From: a bacterium
Lineage (GTDB): Bacteria; Desulfobacterota; DSWW01
Length of the DNA stretch: 64,000 nt
Assembly: GCA_028277985.1 (NCBI GenBank)
Contig: JANQFG010000211.1
Span: forward strand, 56,621-120,620
Direction: 5' to 3'
A program made the position numbers and the translations under genes. This document shows positions 33,101-38,960 of the stretch, in pieces (within the stretch, counting starts at the first letter, position 1; each line of letters starts with the position of its first letter). Below the pieces are notes generated by a model that saw only the letters and a program-made list of their open reading frames with translations, was not told the DNA's origin and made no database searches.

Positions 33101-35311
33101 TTCCCTGATGGCACATCCACAGAGACAGGGTACGATTGTCTTGGCAGAAGGATCAGCGAGACGGACCAGGCCGGGATCACAACAGAATTTGACTACGACG
33201 CGCTGGGTCGCCTGACGAAGGTCACCGATGCGCTGGGTGGCGAGACCTCCTACACCTATGATGAAGTCGGGAACAAGCTCACCCAGACCGATCCGAACGG
33301 CCACACCACCTCCTGGGCCTACGACGATTTGAGGAGGGCGACGGAACACACCCTTCCTCTGGGAATGTCCTCGACGTTTACCTATGATCCGAACGGCAAC
33401 CTGCTCACCAAGACGGACTTCAACGGGAATACAACCACGTATGCCTACGACGTCTGCTGCGGGCGACTTCTGAGCAAGACGTACCCTGACACTTCGGAAG
33501 TCACATTCACCTATACACCTTCGGGCCAGCGGGAAACAGTGACTGACTCGAGAGGAGCGACCACGTACACCTATGATCTAAGGGATAGAGTGCTCTCCGT
33601 CTCGAATCCGGATGGATCAACATTGACGTACGCGTACGATGCGAGAGGCAACCGTACATCCGTGAGCATACCCTCCGGGACGACATCCTACGCATTTGAT
33701 GAATTGAATCGACTGGAGACGGTCACCGATCCGGATAGTGGAGTGTCTACCTACACGTACGATGCGGTCGGCAACAGGGCCAGCGTGACCTATCCCAATG
33801 GGACAATAGCTGAGTACACGTACAACTCCTTGAACAGACTTACTTATCTTGAGAACCGCAAATCGACGGGTGAGATAATCTCAAGCTATGCATACACCTT
33901 GGGGCCGGCAGGGAACCGCATAAGTGTTGTTGAGGACACGGGAAGGACCGTTGATTACACCTATGACGCCCTCTACCGCCTCACGGAGGAGGACATTACA
34001 GACGCGGTTCTGGGGAACCAGACGATATCGTACACGTATGATGCATTCGGAAACAGGCTCACAAAGATCGACGCGACCGGTGTGACCTCTTACACGTACG
34101 ATGCAAACGACCGGCTGTTGACAGAGACTACTCCGCTTGGAACGAATACCTATGGCTACGACGACAATGGGAACACCGTCAGCAAATCGGATGGTACCGG
34201 CACAACCACGTATACCTATGACTATGAGAACAGGCTCATTGGGGCGGTCACCCCTTCGAGTTCCATTGCTTATGCATACGACTCCGACGGGATTCGAATG
34301 TCCAGCGAAGTTGACGGTGTGCCTACCATCTTCCTGGTCGATAAGAATCGCCCGTACGCACAGGTATTGGAGGAGAGGGATGGCTCATCTTCGCTGATTG
34401 TGAGCTATGTGCATGGTGATGATCTTATCAGCCAGAATCGCTCCGGGGATGTGTCCTACTACCACTACGATGGTCAAATGTCTACGAGGAATCTCAGTCA
34501 ATTCGCAGGGACGATCTCTGATGGCTATGTGTTTGATGCTTTTGGATTACTAATTAGCAGAATCGGATCAACTCATAGCGAATATCTATACACTGGGGAA
34601 CAGTATGATCCTAATGTGGGCTTCTACTACTTGAGGGCGAGGTACTATAGCCAGGCTACAGGAAGATTCATGAATTCTGACACTTGGGAGGGGAGGGCCT
34701 TTGATCCTAGAACGATTCACAAGTACGTATACTCTGGCAACAACCCCATTAACCTCATTGACCCTAGTGGCGAGTTCTATACCTTTGTCGAACTCACTGT
34801 AGTTACCAACATCTACAGCCTGATGATCAGTTACAACTTGACTATGTTCAGTATTGCACTTGATGTAGAGCGCATCGCCAACCGGACTCTTAAGGTGGCG
34901 TATGCGATGAGGGATGCTGCGCTTGATTCGTTAATGATGAGTGGAGGAGCGGAATATGCTTGGGAGGCTTTAAGGCTCGCAAGGGGACACATCAGCGTCG
35001 GATACTTGATGCTCGCGCGCAGTATCGCGAATAACTACACGAAGTTTTGGATGGGTCTTGCGATACCGGTCAGAGTTCATATTGGCCCCGTAGCGTATGA
35101 TATGGGAGGAATGATTACAGGCATTTTGGATGATCCAAAGGAGCGTGCTAATTACTTGCCCGTAATCCCGGACCTTGAGCATTGGGAAAGTATTCTACAA
35201 TACGTAAATAGCTTCGTCTCCAGTGTGCAAAAGGGGGACAACAGCGAAATCGTTGTGATGGGGATTCTGTTGGATCTACTTGATGTACTTGGAAAGGCGT
35301 ACAACCCATAA
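21107..35311 (+). CDS. Giant secreted mosaic RHS/YD-repeat protein with variable C-terminal tip
   Basis: About 4,734 residues from GTG 21107 (AAAGAGG upstream; an ATG at 21044 would add 21). N-terminal export signal. Then in order: dockerin-like pair (DLDGDCDVDTNDLEIIL, ~90-150), PASTA (~150-220), PKD, cadherin/He_PIG-like Ig domains, PKD, CARDB, FG-GAP/VCBS repeats and CARDB. This block (about 22.3-24.95 kb) is repeated with divergence at 24.95-27.9 kb. Next come Ig-like domains, a carbohydrate-binding-like segment (28.15-28.75 kb), a LamG domain (29.14-29.79 kb) inserted inside an Ig-like domain, more Ig-like domains, then an RHS shell: TITLQDLSIPVAGIPITVNR, ~50 YD repeats (31.65-34.55 kb), and the core (FYYLRARYYSQATGRFMNSD ... 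NNPINLIDPSGEF). The last ~175 residues (after 34780) are unrelated in style, lower in GC and partly hydrophobic, as in polymorphic RHS toxins or tips. Adhesion plus tip delivery is likely; toxicity is unproven. No clear immunity gene follows. Confidence 0.93.
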   Translation: MDPKRNFFQSIAKLLTLVMILQGLPLWQLSQAYQWHPARYLDAMSRLVRFLGTQPVEAAVPEGHAVATGAGLGGEFMVLAFDWNDATVPMPGDLDGDCDVDTNDLEIILEARNTPSSGPDDPRDLDGDGMITVLDGRRCVLICTRPRCMVEPYQVNVPNVVTMTQDAAATAIEAAGLTVGGIVEQESETIPEGSVIGQSRAAGSAVAPGCEIHLLVSEDTTPNVAPTANAGPDQSHTLAVGQLEMPVTLDGTGSTDPDGEVVSCVWTGSPDPADTLQSTLNLQAGTYTFSLVVTDNEGAESQPDSMTVTIEALHPPVITSTPVTTATEDQPYSYDVEASDQDVGDTLTFSLDVAPTNMTIDPTTGLTQWSPGNPDVGSHPVTVRVVDPHGLFDTQSFEINVLNVNDPPEIVPIQDQEMDESATLNIPVSGSDVDGDPLTLSASGLPPFASLTDNGDGTGSISLTPSFDDAGQYPVTVTVSDGELIDSDDFLLQVTNVNRAPTANAGGPYEVEVGESIDFDGSMSNDPDGDPLTYLWNFGDGSPEASGVQTSHTYSGDGTYNVTLTVDDGQGGQDTHTTTAVVNLPPDMDLQPVTMDVSGVAVDPQTLEMSGSVLVEIRNNGTTDISEAHGLALFEDTNRNQTLDIGSDQVLGSATIPDGPSGGSVVTISVEIGGIAVFAGNLIYAFVDAEDRIDETNEDNNITHSMADCEYTPPVGEFDPVLEWEWTETAVNRSSVNVMCAPAVANLTDDNADGRIDQKDIPDLVFNTFAGSEYNRNGTLRAISGDGSGEWFTITDYETTPGCSPAVGDIDGDGIPEIITVEDYSVYRETARVLAFDNYGHLKWASDDLTFSYLPSYSSLSIADIDSDGNPEVVVGNTVLRNDGSTFWIGAEACNVVNSTVADLDLDGRGEIIDGNTIYDWNGDILWHDASMGDGFAAVANFDSDPFPEIVQVAAGYVYLLEGNGDVIWGPIDLPPAGFNRDHGGPPTIADYDNDGEPEIGVAGGYRYVVFESDGSVKWTRVTQDTSSNRTGSSVFDFDGDGSAEVVYSDERYLRIYRGTDGAVLFQEPIGSGTLLEFPLVVDVDNDNNAEIVVPSNWYRFGPKTGIQVFGDANDTWVNTRNIWNQHAYSITNINDDGSIPQSPVNNWEVFNNFRCNQSVDALACVDLTASYVRVDTSACPNGIEVMARIGNGGALHVAPGIQVALYDDDPAAGGSLLATTLVEERIDPSAYVDVEFTSVDPLKGLHTLYVVADDDGSGNGLVREIDEQNNKTWARFVLCGNPPTIISSPVVSAQIDRVYNYDVEATDPDVDDVLSFSLDVYPAGMSIDPTSGLIEWTPDFSQIGDYPVVVIVEDLEGLSDEQSFSIFVEEVNNAPELDPIQDQVMDEGGTLNLPVSGSDLDGDPLTLSASGLPSFASLADNGDGTGTITCSPGFEDAGQYPVTVTLSDGELTASDDFLLQVTNINRAPTANAGGPYEVEIGNPISFDGSLSSDPDGDPLTYVWDFGDGSPEATGMQVSYTYSEGGTYSATLAVDDGQGGQDSDTTTATVNAPTDFDLEPTAMDVSGVTVDPQTLEMSGSVLVEVRNNGSMDIPDAYELTLFEDTNRNQVVDVGSDQVLGTAMIADGPAGGSTIPVSIDTAGTAIFAGNLVYAFVDSGDQIEETNEDNNITHSMAQCEYAPPVGEFDPVLEWEWTGSEIYPGSNLVMSAPVVGNLNDDNGDGEVNQKDIPDIIFNSFDRTVQPPARESYYYGGRLRAISGNGLGELFTVSDYETMGGCTPAIADIDGDGLLEIVVVEEYLDFLRTARILAFENDGTFKWASEYFTLSRFPDSPSISIADIDSDNSPEIIMGSVVLESDGSTKWYKDFNAGWPVAIAVADIQLDGTQEILMGNIAYDHTGAVVWQNSSLRTGFTAVANFDADPTPEIVLVADGYVYMSEGDGQLVWGPVDLPPNGTFRDHGGPPTIADFDNDGVPEIGIAGGYNYVVFEPDGSVLWTSPTQDLSSNATGSTVFDFDGDGAFEVVYADEVHLRIYNGIDGQILFEEPIGSGTLLEQPLVVDVDNDNNAEIVVASNYRGPRNGIQVFGDANDTWVNTRNIWNQHAYSITNVNEDGSIPQSPVNNWEIFNNFRCNQSVDALACVDLTTSYVRVDTSTCSSDIEVTARIGNGGALHVAPGIQVALYDDDPAAGGSLLATTMVEERIDPGAYVDVEFTSVDPLEGLHTLYVVADDDGSGAGLVREIDEQNNRTWARFVLCGDGPSIMSLPVTDGVLCEPYSYDVEATDPEPGDVLTYSLDSAPEGMVIDEDTGLVQWSPVRGQGGGHFVAIRVEDTRGEYDIQEFAIAVEIPEGTFWDLSCDWSDEVNPNGPWSYNQGPGSPIATHWDDWDPTSGCCFYDPQPAWAATQWPERGHVPVWLKVVSSVPTNMDTPMGSVLLHGTSSYSSLVSTPAGVEWTSPVDGLIQISGGVWHTGKFIGRYMPWTLYVNGGAITDGELTPSDPYTSANPFEFGAASAGPGVLTLAVATGDVINLEFREESTYLWFAGVDMRITLLSTPENDPPFITSDAATSAREGRLYTYDVEALDPDLNDTLTFSLHQSPSGMTIDPDSGLIEWTPIDTQVGENEVVVAVGDAGGLSGTQAFDISVTALPPDRGPTITSAPPTSGIEGELFTYEAIATDCTPTCSYDGLQVHYAFNGNAEDETGNGHDGTVHEAVLCPDRCDYPDSAYSFDGANDFIEADATGLPTAERTTAIWFYANRVDTKPFLIAYGGNGGPPGTSHGLNINGSGAPAIIVGNHYGSFNLSYYYAEPPVGEWMHLAATTDSQGTNIFLNGEEVASNGIFINNTYVDGRDLALGVFVDPQGNAPYADSNVGYFDGLLDEARIYDRALSEEEIQCLAGQLVTFSLEDAPTGMTIDPLSGLVEWIPDSSQTGAIPVTIRVEDGDGLSDTQSFVIHVGEVNHPPSFTSTPVTTATEDELYVYDVAVTDPDVGDVLTISMTAGPQGMTIDPATGDILWTPENSQVGDNPVTLRVEDSGGLFDTQSFAINVINVNDPPVISSIPPTTAAEGSLYTYDVEANDPDLGDVPTFSLDVAPSGMTIDPTTGLIQWTPEIAQVGDNPVTVRVQDTAGLFDTQSFTIAVIVDTIPPEATVFVDPVEANPDEIFTIYVGATDNTEVSSLGLTVNGSPLALDGNNQAIFSSSTPGLFVAMATAMDPAGNVGTASQDFRVLDPSDTEHPTVSLDSPEADSEITLPTQIFGTANDDNLEYYALELSPRGKDEWTEFARGMTSVVANVLGTFDPTMLLNGLYDVRLTAKDVNGLVSRDTVVYRVTEDLKVGNFTITLQDLSIPVAGIPITVNRTYDSRDKGSHDFGYGWSIDIQNVKVEESRVLGESWEQTASSGMFPTYCVEPVGGHYVSITLPDGRTEEFDATLTPDCMWLQPFGAGFGMQVGFSPRPGTFSSLEPVGASIVWATGGLGPVELWYPGTLTSFDPSVYRLTTPEGMVYVIDQAIGIKTVTDPNGNTLTYGPDGILHSAGKDIEFTRDAQGRITEITDPNGGIITYEYDSNGDLIAVTDQVGNTTRYTYNSSHGLVDIEDPRGITPARNEYDDTGRLVAHIDAFGNRIEYTHDIDGRQEIVQDRLGNMTVYEYDEEGNVTSQTDPLGHVTSYTYDAEGNKLSETDPLGNETTYTYDLAGNLLTQTDPLGNITTYTYNSRNQVLATADPNGNTTTNTYDSNGNLLTTTDPLNNTTSNTYDSSGNLLTTTNCLDNVTSYAYDSYGNLTRQTDALGNDTTYTYDSNGNQLTQTTTRTTDSGPVTMTTTYEYDTLNRLIRTIDPDGYESVTEYNAIGKKSATLDKNGNRTEYEYDLMGNLITTTYPDGATETAAFDANGNRESSADRAGRITTYEYDAANRLTRTIYPDGAETSTLYNEAGRMISTFDENGNATSYGYDIAGRRTSVTDALGQVTSFGYDFSGNQLSMTDANGNTTSFQYDELNRRVRTIFPDGTSTETGYDCLGRRISETDQAGITTEFDYDALGRLTKVTDALGGETSYTYDEVGNKLTQTDPNGHTTSWAYDDLRRATEHTLPLGMSSTFTYDPNGNLLTKTDFNGNTTTYAYDVCCGRLLSKTYPDTSEVTFTYTPSGQRETVTDSRGATTYTYDLRDRVLSVSNPDGSTLTYAYDARGNRTSVSIPSGTTSYAFDELNRLETVTDPDSGVSTYTYDAVGNRASVTYPNGTIAEYTYNSLNRLTYLENRKSTGEIISSYAYTLGPAGNRISVVEDTGRTVDYTYDALYRLTEEDITDAVLGNQTISYTYDAFGNRLTKIDATGVTSYTYDANDRLLTETTPLGTNTYGYDDNGNTVSKSDGTGTTTYTYDYENRLIGAVTPSSSIAYAYDSDGIRMSSEVDGVPTIFLVDKNRPYAQVLEERDGSSSLIVSYVHGDDLISQNRSGDVSYYHYDGQMSTRNLSQFAGTISDGYVFDAFGLLISRIGSTHSEYLYTGEQYDPNVGFYYLRARYYSQATGRFMNSDTWEGRAFDPRTIHKYVYSGNNPINLIDPSGEFYTFVELTVVTNIYSLMISYNLTMFSIALDVERIANRTLKVAYAMRDAALDSLMMSGGAEYAWEALRLARGHISVGYLMLARSIANNYTKFWMGLAIPVRVHIGPVAYDMGGMITGILDDPKERANYLPVIPDLEHWESILQYVNSFVSSVQKGDNSEIVVMGILLDLLDVLGKAYNP

Positions 35312-35557
35312 GAAGCGAATTAGAGATCGCTACAACCGTGGAAATGTCAGTTCGCGTGGAAAAAATGGAGTCCCAAGGTCCAATCATGGTGCGGCACTCT
35401 TGAATCGAATGCCAGAGAACCAGGTGCCACGGGATTCGTCCAATGGGAGGATCAGAGGGTGCGAAAAGGGCCCGCGAACGCTGGTCGGACCGGATCGATC
35501 AGTGCAAAAGGCCCGCGTCGCGAGAGGGCGACTAGAGAGGTTGCAGATGGAGAGAAT
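35312..35557. other. Gap after the RHS gene, no recognised gene
   Basis: An overlapping plus-strand frame (35280-35609) is basic and low-complexity (KKRIRDRYNRG) and lacks an RBS. It has no family resemblance, so I do not call it as an immunity gene. The stretch looks like decayed sequence before the RAYT remnant. Confidence 0.4.
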
Positions 35558-35583
35558 AGGGGTCAGGCCTCGAAATGAAACTT
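35558..35583 (+). repeat. REP-like element head upstream of RAYT remnant
   Basis: AGGGGTCAGGCCTCGAAATG, then AAACTT. The GGGGTCAGGCCT head with an AT-rich continuation is the form commonly seen beside RAYT (IS200-like Y1) transposase genes, and it sits 34 nt before the decayed RAYT start. Confidence 0.55.
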
Positions 35584-35616
35584 ATCAGGCGGGTGAGCCT
35601 GTGCCATGATCCCGGC

Positions 35617-35690
35617 ATTGCTCGACCACTGAGGATCGAGTTTCCGCAAGCAATCTACCACGTCACTTGTCGCATGATAGGTGATTGGCA
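35617..35690 (+). pseudogene. REP-associated tyrosine transposase (RAYT) N-terminal remnant
   Basis: Reads IARPLRIEFPQAIYHVTCRM, then IGDWQ. This matches the strongly conserved opening of RAYT/IS200-like Y1 transposases (MARPLRIEFPGAxYHVTSRG), but the start codon is ATT instead of ATG and the HUH catalytic region is missing. The frame continues into unrelated sequence and the terminator of the neighbouring gene. It is clearly a broken copy. Confidence 0.75.
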
Positions 35691-35743
35691 GACGTGGAAG
35701 ACCTACCTCTTCCGAAGGGAATTGTCGCAGATTCAACCAAGAA

Positions 35744-35774
35744 GGCCGCATCCCCCTCGAAAGGGGATGCGGCC
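35744..35774 (-). terminator. Hairpin terminator of the beta-helix protein gene
   Basis: A perfect 12-bp stem, GGCCGCATCCCC / GGGGATGCGGCC, with a 7-nt loop. It lies 24 nt beyond the minus-strand gene's stop. The minus-strand continuation is TTCTTGGTT, a weak U-tract. Confidence 0.7.
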
Positions 35775-35797
35775 GTTGTCAGTCGGGTTCTTCACTT

Positions 35798-37390
35798 CTA
35801 TCGGCGGAGACCAAATTTCCAGATCCTGATAGCGGCAAGTGGCAGCAGGAGAAGGAAGAGATAGTTAATGCGGCCATCTTTGCTCCCCATCGTTGACGCC
35901 TGTGCGGCGCTGGGACACCAGCTTTCATTGCAGACGATGGGGTTGTCGATCACCCCATCGCAATCGTTGTCCAGGCCATCGGAGCAAGAAGTCTCCCCGC
36001 ATACCTCGGACCCACCGGGATTCACCGAGCCATTGGAGTCATCGCAATCCCATTCGAAGATTGGGCAGGCGATGCTCGCCGGATACCCGTATCCATCGGA
36101 GTCGCCATCGTTACATGTGGTGCACACATCACCCGGAACCTCGTCAAGCCCCATGTCATAGTTGCAGCGCAGCAGCCTGGCTTCACCGTCGATATCCGAG
36201 GAGGGGATCCCCGGTGCAGTTGGATCTCCCACGTCAATGCACGGGGACACGGTTGGATCCAAATGGTACTCATCGATGAAGACAGGGTTGAGATCAATGT
36301 TGCCCTCCCCAGGATAGCCGCCCTGTACGTCGCTGTAAGTCACATTTGCACCTGCGGTAATCTCGACTCCGGTGTTTTCCCAGGCAATCGAATTGGAGAC
36401 ACTCAGCTCTCCGGCCGCCAAATAGATGCCTCCGGCGGACGAGGCGGTGTTCTCTGTGATGGTAGTAAACATTACATCTACAACCGAAGATGATCCGCTC
36501 TCGTATATGCCGCCACCAAAATCTTCAGCACTGCCCCAGCCGGGCAGTCCAGATGTATTCGTGGCATAGGCTTCATTGTTGTACACTAGCGTGTTGACGA
36601 GAGATGCCGTGCCGGTGAGACAGATGCCTCCTCCCAAGGCCCTCATGTCCGAGTTGGACCCATTTGCCCTCGCCAGGTTGCCTTCAATGAAGCAGCCTGC
36701 AAGATGCAGGACCCCATCGGCATAAATTCCACCGCCCCTTGAATATTTGGTTCCACCCGTGGATCCGGTGGATCTCGAGATGTTATTCGAGACGACGCAA
36801 TCGACAAGACTCAACTCGCCAACCACGTAGATGCCTCCACCATAAGGGTGGCCACCCCCGTCATGATAAGCCAGGTTCCCGTCAATGAGGCACTCTGTCA
36901 GAACGACCGGGCCGGAATCCGTTATCTTGATTCCTCCCCCCCTGCTGTATCGCGAGTTATTCAGGATTTTGCAGTTGTCTATGTTGGGGGCCTCCGCAAC
37001 GTTCTCTATGCGAAGTCCCGCATTCACAGAATCCTCGATCTTGCAGTGGACGAGGCTCGAGCCCGGCAGACTGTTGTTGAACAGGATTCCTTGCCAATCC
37101 ACGTCGTTACTCTCCCCACCGGTGAAAACGATTTCCTGGGAAGCCGTACCCTCTGCCGTCAGGATCCCTTGCACTTCGAACACGTAGTTACCCTGAAACT
37201 GAACCCTGACGTCCGGCTCAATCGTCAGCGAGTTGATGATAAGATCGCCCTCAACACAGTAGGGTGATCCTGCGGCCGTCCAGGTTTCCCCCGAGATGGT
37301 CCCCCCAGGGACGGTGGTTGTGCATACGGCATGTGAGGTGGTAGCTATCAGCAGGATAGCCATCGTCGCGAAAAAGGTTGCCTTCCTCAT
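35798..37390 (-). CDS. Secreted right-handed beta-helix protein with MopE-type metal-binding motif and C-terminal sorting signal
   Basis: About 530 residues from ATG 37390 (GGGAG 8 nt upstream; the ATG at 37405 contains that RBS). Signal peptide ATFFATMAILLIATTSHAVC. The middle is a parallel beta-helix of the pectin-lyase type (repeats such as NSRYSRGGGIKITDSG and KYSRGGGIYADG). Near the C-terminus is a MopE-type putative metal-binding motif (DGLDNDCDGVID) with a preceding WDCDDSNGSVNPGG. The end has the layout of a C-terminal sorting signal: SWCPSAAQASTMGSKDG, a hydrophobic segment LFLLLLPLAAIRIW, then FGLRR. The same tail design is found in the gene at 48967. Probably surface-anchored after processing; ligand unknown. 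Confidence 0.88.
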   Translation of the reverse strand: MRKATFFATMAILLIATTSHAVCTTTVPGGTISGETWTAAGSPYCVEGDLIINSLTIEPDVRVQFQGNYVFEVQGILTAEGTASQEIVFTGGESNDVDWQGILFNNSLPGSSLVHCKIEDSVNAGLRIENVAEAPNIDNCKILNNSRYSRGGGIKITDSGPVVLTECLIDGNLAYHDGGGHPYGGGIYVVGELSLVDCVVSNNISRSTGSTGGTKYSRGGGIYADGVLHLAGCFIEGNLARANGSNSDMRALGGGICLTGTASLVNTLVYNNEAYATNTSGLPGWGSAEDFGGGIYESGSSSVVDVMFTTITENTASSAGGIYLAAGELSVSNSIAWENTGVEITAGANVTYSDVQGGYPGEGNIDLNPVFIDEYHLDPTVSPCIDVGDPTAPGIPSSDIDGEARLLRCNYDMGLDEVPGDVCTTCNDGDSDGYGYPASIACPIFEWDCDDSNGSVNPGGSEVCGETSCSDGLDNDCDGVIDNPIVCNESWCPSAAQASTMGSKDGRINYLFLLLLPLAAIRIWKFGLRR

Positions 37391-37604
37391 GGTTTGGTCT
37401 CCCATAGAAATGAGTTGATATGCGCCTCTTCTAAGCCAGGCAGGAGAAAAGTGTCAAGGTGAAAGTCCATGATGTGGGAAGGTGTGATAGATATGGAAAG
37501 AATCATCGCTGCGCCATCATACTATTCGAAAGAGGTAGCCGAGCTAGGGCACCTCTTGTAGCTGTAAGGAGGTATTGAACAATAGGTCGATCTGTCTAAC
37601 CCGG

Positions 37605-38645
37605 TCAAGACACCGGGGCGTCCAGGAGTTCGGTCGCGGTGGCGGCATCCATCACGATTTCGCTCCAGACGCGGAGCGCAGGAACTTCCAGCAGGGGCTT
37701 GAGCGCCGGGGCGCGCGTCCGGCCGCACTGAGCGCACTGCCGGGCGACCAGCACGACGTGCTTGTTTTTTGTCCTAGCCATGACCTCGAAGTCCTCCAGT
37801 TCGAAAAGAGTGACGGACCGCCATGGCTGTTGGCTCTGGGGAACCGGCCCTTTGCTCGTGTAGGGCCTGTACTGGACATTGCCGAGCCAGCCACGCTTCT
37901 GGAGTTGCTTGATATTGTAGTTCGCTTTCTTGAGAAAGGCCGTAAACAGGTCGTGCTCGTCATACATGTCCCCCATAGAGGTCACGACGATACTGATATC
38001 CTTCCGCTGCTGGAATGCGTCATCCAACCAGGCCCGCTTGATGATTTCCTGATACTCCTTGGTCGGGACCATCGTTTCCGCAAAGAGCCCGAACCGCCTG
38101 GAAACCAGGTGCCGTGGGAATAGATTGAAGAAGCTCGTGGAGGCGTATTCCGGCCATTCCGTCGGACAGCCCGCGCCGATCGCGTGCAGGTTGATCTGGG
38201 GCAGGCCGAGCTCGGTGTTCAGTAGCTCCCCCAGGTGGCGTGCGAAATCCAGCGTTGCCCGCCCGGGACCGATGCCGAGGCCGATCTCATTCTGGCCCCC
38301 CTTCTTCAAGCGCCTGAGGATATCCAGCACAAGACCTGCGGCCACCTCGGCAACAAGGTAGTTGAACCTGGGCTCCAGGGTGGGCACCACACTGATCGAT
38401 CCTCGTTCGCAGCCGAACCGGTTGACGATTTCTTCGGCCAACTGTTCGTGAACGGGCGGTATGACCCTCACGTAGCCGTCTGCTTTCGCCCTGGCCAGGA
38501 GGGGATAGACCGCTTCCCTCGTGAGCCTTGGATCCGGCTTTAGCTCCCTGTTCACGGTGTCCCTGATCTGGGTCACCTTCTTTCCCTCATCGAAGAAAAG
38601 CTGGGTAATCCGAAACACGATCTCCTTTGCAATGGTCTCCGGCAT
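37605..38645 (-). CDS. SorC/DeoR-like transcriptional regulator
   Basis: A 346-residue regulator. The N-terminal ~70 residues form a helix-turn-helix (KVTQIRDTVNRELK, LTREAVYPLLARAKADGYVR). The rest resembles the SorC sugar-phosphate-binding, Rossmann-like domain: IGLGIGPGRATLDFARHL (SorC G-x-G-x-G/R-T motif), INLHAIGAGCP, ISIVVTSMGDMYDEHD and a C-terminal CAQCGR. Known relatives respond to phosphorylated sugars; here the ligand is unknown and the CxxC is unusual. It is divergent from the ten-gene ubiquitin/Pup-like operon across 315 nt that hold a strong promoter and an inverted repeat, so it is the likely operon regulator (inference). Confidence 0.8.
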   Translation of the reverse strand: MPETIAKEIVFRITQLFFDEGKKVTQIRDTVNRELKPDPRLTREAVYPLLARAKADGYVRVIPPVHEQLAEEIVNRFGCERGSISVVPTLEPRFNYLVAEVAAGLVLDILRRLKKGGQNEIGLGIGPGRATLDFARHLGELLNTELGLPQINLHAIGAGCPTEWPEYASTSFFNLFPRHLVSRRFGLFAETMVPTKEYQEIIKRAWLDDAFQQRKDISIVVTSMGDMYDEHDLFTAFLKKANYNIKQLQKRGWLGNVQYRPYTSKGPVPQSQQPWRSVTLFELEDFEVMARTKNKHVVLVARQCAQCGRTRAPALKPLLEVPALRVWSEIVMDAATATELLDAPVS

Positions 38646-38711
38646 CTTGGTCCCCCCAATCTGGTGTCACAGCTTTGCACCACAACACGAAATTGCAATT
38701 ACCAATACAGT

Positions 38712-38730
38712 TTCCACAATAATAGTGGAA
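38712..38730. promoter_or_regulatory. Operator-like inverted repeat upstream of the tagging operon
   Basis: TTCCAC-AATAATA-GTGGAA, perfect 6-bp arms, with an overlapping CACAAT/ATTGTG pair. It sits between the SorC-type gene and the promoter at 38789, a position where the regulator could act on both. Confidence 0.45.
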
Positions 38731-38788
38731 TTGTGAGACGATTTGTTTTGGAGAACTGTGCAGCATATTGCGATTTTTTTCTTTGTTA

Positions 38789-38817
38789 TTGACTAGTTAC
38801 AGCAACATGGCTTATAA
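38789..38817 (+). promoter_or_regulatory. Sigma-70-type promoter of the ubiquitin/Pup-like operon
   Basis: TTGACT at 38789-38794 and TTATAA at 38812-38817 with an exact 17-bp spacer. Predicted start near 38824 leaves a 5' leader of about 137 nt before the RING-protein ATG. No other promoter is apparent until after the PafA-like gene. Confidence 0.6.
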
Positions 38818-38960
38818 GTTGAACCAGATAGGCGCTGTCATTTCAATTGTCTCCAAAAATTGTAGGAAATAGTAGAATAATTGTTATGCTCTTGGATTGT
38901 AGCAAATCAGGAGGCGGGCGTAAAGAACTTTCTTTCTCTTTCTTCAAGGAGGCGGGAGCT

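Noticed and set aside
35280..35609. Immunity gene for the RHS tip
   Set aside because: The 109-codon frame has no RBS and a basic low-complexity sequence, and runs into the RAYT remnant; it is not plausible as an immunity protein.
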